Source: CAWJTV01 sp963845695
GTDB taxonomy: Bacteria; Planctomycetota; Planctomycetia; Isosphaerales; Isosphaeraceae
DNA length: 64,000 nt
Reading direction: 5' to 3'
Assembly: GCA_963845695.1 (NCBI GenBank)
Contig: CAWJTQ010000010.1
Span: forward strand, 1 to 64,000
The notes beneath the pieces were generated by a model that had not been told where the DNA came from, did not search any database, and saw only the letters and a list, made by a program, of their open reading frames with translations. Shown here piece by piece: positions 58,521 to 64,000 of the stretch (within the stretch, counting starts at the first letter, position 1; each line of letters starts with the position of its first letter). The translations under genes and the position numbers were made by a program.

Positions 58521-60056
58521 TTATGCCAGTTGATATTCCGCGACGGACAGGATGGCGTGGACGGCCTCGCGCACACGACGGGCCAGAGCGGGGCCGGAAG
58601 GATTTCCCTCGGCCACGAAGGCCACGAGCTTCGTCCGAACCTCGGCGCGAACGCCGCCGGGAAGATACAGGTCCAGGAGCGCGCGGACGACATCCTCGGG
58701 ACGACTCACTCCCTCCTCGGCCAGGAGCCGGGCTGGGTCGAAGGCTAGAGCCGGCGCCGGCTCTTCGGGCGTGTCCGCGAGTGCAGCCGACGGAGTGGGT
58801 TTGGCAGTCGCCTGGCCCGGAGTGGACTGTGTCGCCGTCGCGGCGGTCGTCTCCGGGGTCGGGCTGCACCAGAGCGTGCCCATCGCCAGGGCCTCGGCGA
58901 AGTTATCGCGCTGGAGCATCGTGGAGGTATTCAGCCAGGACGGGCCTCCCGGCCAGCCCTTGACGTTGGGCGGTGCGAACAGGGGCTGCCCCATGGCACC
59001 CAGCCGATCGACCAGCACCACCTGAGGTAACGGCCGGTAGTCCGCCTCCTCATTGCCATAGCGCCGATACACCGCCTGGACCGCGCCCAGCACGTACTCC
59101 ACCGGTCCCTTGACCCGCTGGCGGAAGGCATGATCCGAGTAGAAATGCCGCGACGACAGGATGGTCCTGACCAGCCCGGCGATGTCGTAGTCACTCTGGC
59201 GAAACGACGCGCAGAGCGGCTCGAGCAGGGAGTCGGGCGGCACGGCTTTCTCACTGACGAGGAAGTGGTAGAGCTTGCGAACCAGGAAGCGGGCCGCCGC
59301 TGGTTGCTCAAGCACAATCCGCACCACGTCGCCGCCATCCCAGGCACCGGTCTGGCCCAGGACCGTCTTGGAACCGCTATCGTGTAAGCGGACATCGAAC
59401 CGGAAGCCCTCTTCGTCGGTCCTCCAGCCGGTGAAGGCGCGAGCGGCCTCGCGGATGTCCTTCTCGTGGTAGTGGCCAACGCCCAGGCTAAACAGCTCCA
59501 TCAGTTCGCGCGCGTAATTCTCGTTCGGCCTCCCTTTGACGTTGCTGTTGGAATCGAGCCAGACCATCATGGCCCCGTCCCGACTGATCGCCTGGAGCAA
59601 GGGACCGAATCGACCGAGAGCATGCTGGCGCAGCAGGCAATTCTGGCCGAACATCAGGGACGGATTCTGCACCTTGGTGAGGCTGGTGGCGAAGTGGTTG
59701 TGCCAGAAGAGGGTCAGCTTTTCGCGGAGCGGGTGACCACCTTGAAGCATGCCGTAGAGCCACCAGCCGCGGAGTTGCTCGCCCCCACCGTCGCCGTCGG
59801 CCATGATGCGGCCGACATCGACCAACGTTTCCAGGACCTCGGTCGCATTGGGCCTCCCCTGGAACAGCAGGTCGAGAGTGCCTTGAAGGCCGAGACACCC
59901 GGCCTCACGGAGTTCCTCGCGACTGGCCCCGAAGGCCGCGCGTCGGTAAAGATGAGCCGCCCACTTGCGTCCCCAGGGGTCGGCCGTCGACGGCTGCCAG
60001 GGCTGCCAGGCCTCGGTCGGGTCGATCTGGTCCAGCGTCGGGAACATCTCTCTCAT
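58521..60056 (-). CDS. DUF1800 family protein
   Basis: The product is 511 aa from ATG 60056 (GAGAGGTG upstream). Family motifs: HLYRRAAFGASREELREAGC, LRGWWLYGMLQGGHPLREKL, FWHNHFATSLTKVQNP, GRPNENYARELMELFSLGVG, then AARAFTGWR and the C-terminal FAPPNVKGWPGGPSWLNTST. DUF1800 proteins accompany DUF1501 proteins at the cell envelope; the pair's function is unknown. A Ser/Ala/Pro/Thr-rich linker (about residues 420-445, TTAATATQSTPGQATAKPTP) precedes the last domain. A 16-bp inverted repeat lies just upstream. Confidence 0.88.
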   Translation of the reverse strand: MREMFPTLDQIDPTEAWQPWQPSTADPWGRKWAAHLYRRAAFGASREELREAGCLGLQGTLDLLFQGRPNATEVLETLVDVGRIMADGDGGGEQLRGWWLYGMLQGGHPLREKLTLFWHNHFATSLTKVQNPSLMFGQNCLLRQHALGRFGPLLQAISRDGAMMVWLDSNSNVKGRPNENYARELMELFSLGVGHYHEKDIREAARAFTGWRTDEEGFRFDVRLHDSGSKTVLGQTGAWDGGDVVRIVLEQPAAARFLVRKLYHFLVSEKAVPPDSLLEPLCASFRQSDYDIAGLVRTILSSRHFYSDHAFRQRVKGPVEYVLGAVQAVYRRYGNEEADYRPLPQVVLVDRLGAMGQPLFAPPNVKGWPGGPSWLNTSTMLQRDNFAEALAMGTLWCSPTPETTAATATQSTPGQATAKPTPSAALADTPEEPAPALAFDPARLLAEEGVSRPEDVVRALLDLYLPGGVRAEVRTKLVAFVAEGNPSGPALARRVREAVHAILSVAEYQLA

Positions 60057-60075
60057 GAGACACCTCTCGGTTGTA

Positions 60076-60131
60076 GGGTGGGTGAAACCCACCGACGTAA
60101 GGCGCTGGCATTCGTTGGGTTTCACCCACCC
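60076..60131. repeat. Perfect 16-bp inverted repeat upstream of the DUF1800 gene
   Basis: GGGTGGGTGAAACCCA at 60076-60091 and TGGGTTTCACCCACCC at 60116-60131 are exact complements separated by 24 bp. Related GTGGGT repeats are seen near 46877 and 57187, so it belongs to an interspersed family. Confidence 0.85.
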
Positions 60132-60164
60132 GACAAATCGACTTCCGATGCTGTGGTGCTTCGC

Positions 60165-61615
60165 TCACTTCCGGATCGTCACCGCGTAGTGGACGTGGGG
60201 TCCCCGATCGCTTTCCTCGGCCGGAACCGAACCGCCGCGAATGTGGGCGGTCGCCCCCTCAAGCGTATAAGCGAACGGCCTGCCGGTGACCGGGTCAACC
60301 GGCAGCGGCACGGAGAGGTCGGACAGCTTCGCAGGCAGCTTCCCGTCATGCTCCGCGGCATGGAGGCGCAGGGCTTCCACGTGCCGCAGAAGGGCGATCT
60401 GCTGCTCCAGACGTCCTTGGGCCCGGCGGAGTTTGATGATGTGGGGCAGGAAATCGGCGAACAGCCCGTGACCATCAGTTTCCCCCTCCTTGCCGCCGAC
60501 CATCGCGTCGATCTGCCAGAGCGGCAAGGCCAGAAGCTTCATGCGCTCGTCTCGCTGGATCTCATAGTTGCGCTTCTCGTCCAGCAGGATGACCTGCGCG
60601 GGTGGGAAGGTCTTGATCAGACCCGGCCCAGGACCCGCCTCGACCAGGCGTTGGAGCACGTTCTTCACCGAGAACGGGGTGGAGGTGAAGTTCAGATCCG
60701 GCTTGGGAGCCTCCTCGATCAGGCGTTCTCGGGCGACGCGGACCTGCTCCGCGTCCTTGACCCGGGCTTGCAGCCGGGCGCGCACGCTCCGGGGCGTCTG
60801 GCCCGCCTGTTCTCGCGCGAAACCCATCACGCCGGACAGGTGACTCATGAACTGTTCCAGCTCGGTCTCGGTCATGGGGACGTCGCCGTGGATCGACCGC
60901 AGTTCCGCCGCCACGAGCGTGCGATTCCCCTGCATGCCCTTGCGCAGGTCCACCAGTGGGCAGGGCAGATCGGTCAGTGCCCAGTAGAGGTTGGGGCACC
61001 CCGGTTGTTGCACGATTTCCTCCAGCGTGCCCAGGCAGAGATGCGCAACCCAGAGCCCGACCAGGTCGGCGAGCTCCGTGGAATGCTCGCTGAGGTGGCG
61101 GCCCAGCGCGAACATCGTCTTGGCGGTGCGGAGTGCGTCGTCGAAGTGCCGTTCAGCCAGCTCGGCTCGGAACCGGACCTGGACGCTGCCGCCAGATCCT
61201 GAAACGGCCCCAGCTCATCAGTCAGTGTTTCCATGCCGCCGTTCTGAATGCGCTCGAGGGTCTGCCAGTCGATGGCATTTTGCCGGGCGGCCCAGTCCGC
61301 CTGCTTGAGCGCACCGCCGCCATAATTGCGCAGCTTGTCTAACGGCAGCTCGGCCAGCGGCATGGTCTGGTAGCGGGCTCGTTCGGCCGCGGCCTCCTTG
61401 TTGTAGAAGAAGGCTTGCTGCTCCATGAAGCACTTCAAGTAATTCGGGGCGGCATTGCCGGGGCTCAATTCCCTCACTTCGGGCAGGAGCTGATACTTGA
61501 GCGCGGGTTTTGGCGCCGGCATCGGCTGCACCGTGAGATGGACGGCCGCCTCCTCACCGTGGGAACTGAGCGGAAACGCGGCCAGCGCCAAGGCAGTCAC
61601 GAGAACGCGAGTCAT
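60165..61615 (-). CDS. Secreted protein, tandem paralogue 2 (frameshift near 61195)
   Basis: The restored product is about 483 aa. A signal peptide (MTRVLVTALALAAFPLSSHG) precedes VHLTVQPMPAPKPALKYQLL. The helical body continues after a one-base shift near 61195 with ADLVGLWVAHLCLGTLEEIV, then QQPGCPNLYWALTDLPCPLV. The end is LPAKLSDLSVPLPVDPVTGR followed by PFAYTLEGATAHIRGG. It is about one-third to one-half identical by eye to the neighbouring paralogue. No domain name known. It lies 108 bp upstream of the DUF1800 gene on the same strand, so it may work with that pair. Confidence 0.7.
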
Positions 61616-61673
61616 TGCGGAAGACTCCCGGCGGCAAATGATGAGAGAAGCTGGGACGGGCTCATCCCCTGCA

Positions 61674-63063
61674 CTACTTCTGCAAGGTCACCTCGTAATG
61701 GGGATTGAACACGGGGACATTCTCCAGGCCGGAGGGCGGACTGCCACGGAGGTGGGCCGTGTTGCCGGTGGCTTCGTAGCGGAACGGCTTGCCGGTGACC
61801 GGGTCAACCGGCAACGGCACGGAGATGTCGGAGAGTTTCGCGGCCAGTGCGCCGCTGTGCTCCGCGGCATGGAGGCGCAGGGCCTCGATATGTCGCAGCA
61901 GCGCGATCCGCTGGTCGATTCGCGCCTGCGCCTGGCGGGCGTTGCGCACAAAGGGCACCAGGGCATCGGCGAACAGCGCCGGCGGCTTCTTCACCTTGAT
62001 CTGAGCCGTCAGAGCTTCGACCTGCCAGAGAGGAAAGGTTATGGTTTTCATATCGTCGTCGAAGCGAACCTCCAGCTCCCTCTTCTCATCCAAGAGGATC
62101 ACCTGTTCAGCCGGGAACCGCGCCAACCGCTCCTCCCGGAGGCCATATTCGACGAGGCGGCGGCGGGCGGCGCTGACCACCTTTTCATCCTTGGTTCGCG
62201 CGCCCAGCCACGCTCGCACGCCGGGCTTGGCGGAGCTACTCTGACCGATCTCGAGCAGCCTGTCCTTGTCCGCGAGAAACCGATCGAGCTGGGCCTGATT
62301 CATCGGGACGCTGTCGCTCAGGTCACGGAACACCCATTGGTGCATCACCCGCTCGCCATCCATACCCTTGTCCAGGGGAATCAGGGGGCTGGGCAAGTTC
62401 GTCAGCGCCCAGTAAAGGTTGGGGCAGCCCGGCTGCTCCAGCATCTCCTCCAGTTGGCTGGTGGCGAGCGCGGCGATCGCCATGCCCACCAGGTTGCCAA
62501 TGATTGTCGGATGCGCGCCGAGGTGGCGCGAGATGGCGAACAGGGTCTTGGAAGTTCGGAGGGCGTCGTCGAAGCGGGCCTGGGCGATTTCGGCCCGAAA
62601 CCGCACCTGAAGGGCCCTGGCCAGCGAGCGGATCTGCTGCACTTCCGGGAGCAGAAGTTCGATCCCGTCGGCCCTGAGTTTCAGCAGGATCTGCCAATCG
62701 GGTGTATCGAGTCGGGCAGCCCAGTTCGACCTGAGTCAACGCGAACCGGCCGTATTCCTTCAGCTCTTGCGCGGGCAGCTCTTTGAGCGGCATGGCCAGC
62801 AGCTTCTCGCGGTGCCGAAACGCCTCCTCGTCCAAGAAGAATTTCTTCTGCACCATCATCGTTTTCATGTAGTGCTGGATCGGATTGCCCGGATGCATCT
62901 CCTTGAGCTCGGGCAAGAGCTGGTATCGCAATGCTGGTTGGGGGGCCGGAGCCGGCTGTACGTTTAACCGGATCAGCATCTCCGAGGCCGAGCCGGGCTG
63001 CTCGGTCAGGCCAGCAAGCGCGAAGGCCGCAACCGCGGCGAAGCACCAAAGAGTTCGCGGCAC
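61674..63063 (-). CDS. Secreted protein, tandem paralogue 1 (frameshift near 62725)
   Basis: The restored product is about 463 aa. A signal peptide (MPRTLWCFAAVAAFALAGLT) precedes IRLNVQPAPAPQPALRYQLL, almost the same start as the paralogue. Shared blocks are QPGCPNLYWALTNLPSPLI, QVILLDEKRELEVRFDDDMK, HIEALRLHAAEHSGALAAKL and LPVDPVTGKPFRYEATGNTA. One base is off near 62725. The closing KLSDISVPLPVDPVTGKPF recalls protein ends that describe the processed form of secreted substrates, but that is speculation. First gene of the operon behind the 63145-63173 promoter. Confidence 0.7.
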
Positions 63064-63144
63064 GGGATGACTCCTGGGAAACCCAGTGGGACGCCTTCAA
63101 ACCCTGGAATCCATGAGAGACGGAAGCTCTCTCTTCCGACGACA

Positions 63145-63173
63145 TTTGTACGACATAGACTGACACTTGTCAA
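63145..63173 (-). promoter_or_regulatory. Sigma-70-type promoter of the four-gene operon
   Basis: On the minus strand a perfect -35 TTGACA (63168-63173) is followed by a 17-bp spacer and TACAAA (63145-63150) as -10. Transcription would start about 75 nt before the ATG at 63063. Confidence 0.6.
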
Positions 63174-63178
63174 GTGTC
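63162..63178. promoter_or_regulatory. Palindromic operator candidate overlapping the -35
   Basis: GACACTTG-T-CAAGTGTC is a perfect 17-bp palindrome covering the -35 element, the position of a repressor or activator site. Confidence 0.5.
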
Positions 63179-63386
63179 CTGGAGTTCCTCCCTGGGTCTT
63201 GCCGGACCACGTCTACGACCCGACCTTCGGTCACACCTCACCCGAGGGCTTCTGGTACGTCCTCTACGAGTCCGATCCGTCATTTCCGACACGAACCAAT
63301 CTGTGTTCTAGGCTTGGGTACTCAGGCAGAGATGGCGTTCGTTTGACCTTCGCGACCGGACTGGGTCACTCGATTTCGAGGATGAT

Positions 63387-64000
63387 ATGATCGGCCAGGA
63401 AGCATCTGCGGATCCACTCCCGCTCCGCAGCGCCCACACCACGTCATTTCCCGACTTGCTCGAGCAACTCGGGATCTCGCTGCTGGTCACCACCTACCAG
63501 GCGGGAAAGCTGGTCATCCTGCGTGCCGACGATGGTGTGCTCAACACCCACTTCCGCGGGTTCAACAAACCGATGGGACTGGCTCTGGACGGGGACCGGC
63601 TGGCCATCGGTGCGGGGATCGAAATCTGGGAATACCACAATGTTCCGGCGCTGGCTCGCAGGCTCAAGCCCGCCGGCAAGCACGACGCCTGCTTCCTGCC
63701 ACGATCGGGTCACGTGACCGGCAACGTCCTGATCCACGAGATGGCCTGGCACGACGGCGAATTGTGGTTCGTCAACACGCGCTTTTCCTGCTTGTGTACC
63801 CCCGACCCCTGGCACAGTTTCGTCCCGCGCTGGCGGCCGCCGTTTATTTCCGGCGTGGCACCGGAGGACCGCTGCCACCTCAACGGGCTCGGGTTCACCC
63901 CCGACGGCCGCTGCCTGGTCACCGCACTCGGCCAAACCGACTCCCCCGTCGGCTGGCGTGACGACAAGTGTCGCGGTGGCATCCTCATGGACGCGGGGCG
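63387..64000 (+). CDS. TIGR03032 family protein, 5' part (continues past window)
   Basis: At least 204 residues are visible. It starts MIGQEASADPLPLRSAHTTS, with GAGGA 6 nt before the ATG at 63387. Family signature: LGISLLVTTYQAGKLVILRA, NTHFRGFNKPMGLALDGDRL, DACFLPRSGHVTGNVLIHEM, AWHDGELWFVNTRFSCLCTP, SFVPRWRPPFISGVAPEDRC, HLNGLGFTPDGRCLVTALGQ. This is the beta-propeller-like TIGR03032 (DUF4915) domain, often linked to TPR regions. Function unknown; no stop before the window end. Confidence 0.88.
   Translation, partial: MIGQEASADPLPLRSAHTTSFPDLLEQLGISLLVTTYQAGKLVILRADDGVLNTHFRGFNKPMGLALDGDRLAIGAGIEIWEYHNVPALARRLKPAGKHDACFLPRSGHVTGNVLIHEMAWHDGELWFVNTRFSCLCTPDPWHSFVPRWRPPFISGVAPEDRCHLNGLGFTPDGRCLVTALGQTDSPVGWRDDKCRGGILMDAG

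Larger units (their letters stand above)
63064..63386. other. Divergent promoter region
   Basis: A 323-bp gap between the four-gene operon (minus) and the TIGR03032 gene (plus). It holds the promoter and palindrome listed next. No gene is supported. Confidence 0.6.

Overview
The window looks like chromosome from a GC-rich planctomycete, most likely the Isosphaeraceae (Singulisphaera/Paludisphaera-like). No rRNA was available to test this. The evidence is the gene content: DUF1501 and DUF1800 partners, DUF1080, DUF1570, a LEPR-XLL-type secreted beta-helix protein, Ser/Thr kinases coupled to ECF sigma factors, a kinase-STAND-FGE fusion, a TIGR03032 protein, and abundant short palindromic or GTGGGTGAAACCCAC-type interspersed repeats.

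Layout. 1-2.1 kb: group II intron (minus strand) with a frame-broken maturase. 2.2-6.6 kb: minus-strand cluster of a planctomycete lipoprotein family, a small exported protein and a P-loop (STAND/KAP-like) ATPase, several of them split by frameshifts. 7.5-8.4 kb: tightly coupled pair of small unknown genes. 8.7-13.3 kb: soxD, soxA and soxG of heterotetrameric sarcosine oxidase, with no soxB. 14-18.6 kb: redoxin/cytochrome c/copper-monooxygenase-like fusion, a small protein, a HEPN-like protein and a secreted two-domain protein. 18.6-24 kb: membrane-anchored oxidoreductase, ribF, and a sigma factor/kinase operon. 24.7-28.6 kb: nucleotidyltransferase plus uvrA-type ABC ATPase. 28.6-32 kb: HEAT-repeat protein, a VapC fragment and DUF2252. 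32.4-37.8 kb: AAA ATPase, then an ISKra4-like insertion sequence that cuts the end of a beta-helix gene. About 38.3 kb: a strong candidate small RNA with its own promoter and terminator. 38.7-46.8 kb: DUF1570 protein, a giant polytopic membrane protein, an orphan HigA-type regulator and an unknown protein. 47-49.5 kb: ECF sigma factor, small membrane proteins and a cytochrome P450. 49.5-52.3 kb: DUF1080, redoxin remnant, ADP-ribosylglycohydrolase and an unknown conserved protein. 52.7-57.1 kb: kinase-STAND-FGE fusion. 57.2-63.1 kb: four-gene minus-strand operon (two tandem secreted paralogues, DUF1800, DUF1501) behind a recognisable promoter. 63.4 kb to the end: TIGR03032 protein, cut by the window edge.

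About fifteen genes whose protein continues smoothly in a neighbouring frame are split by what looks like a single-base indel, often in a homopolymer or GC-rich run. This is more consistent with an unpolished long-read assembly than with mass pseudogenisation. Such genes are therefore annotated over their full restored span, and the approximate break is stated in each entry.
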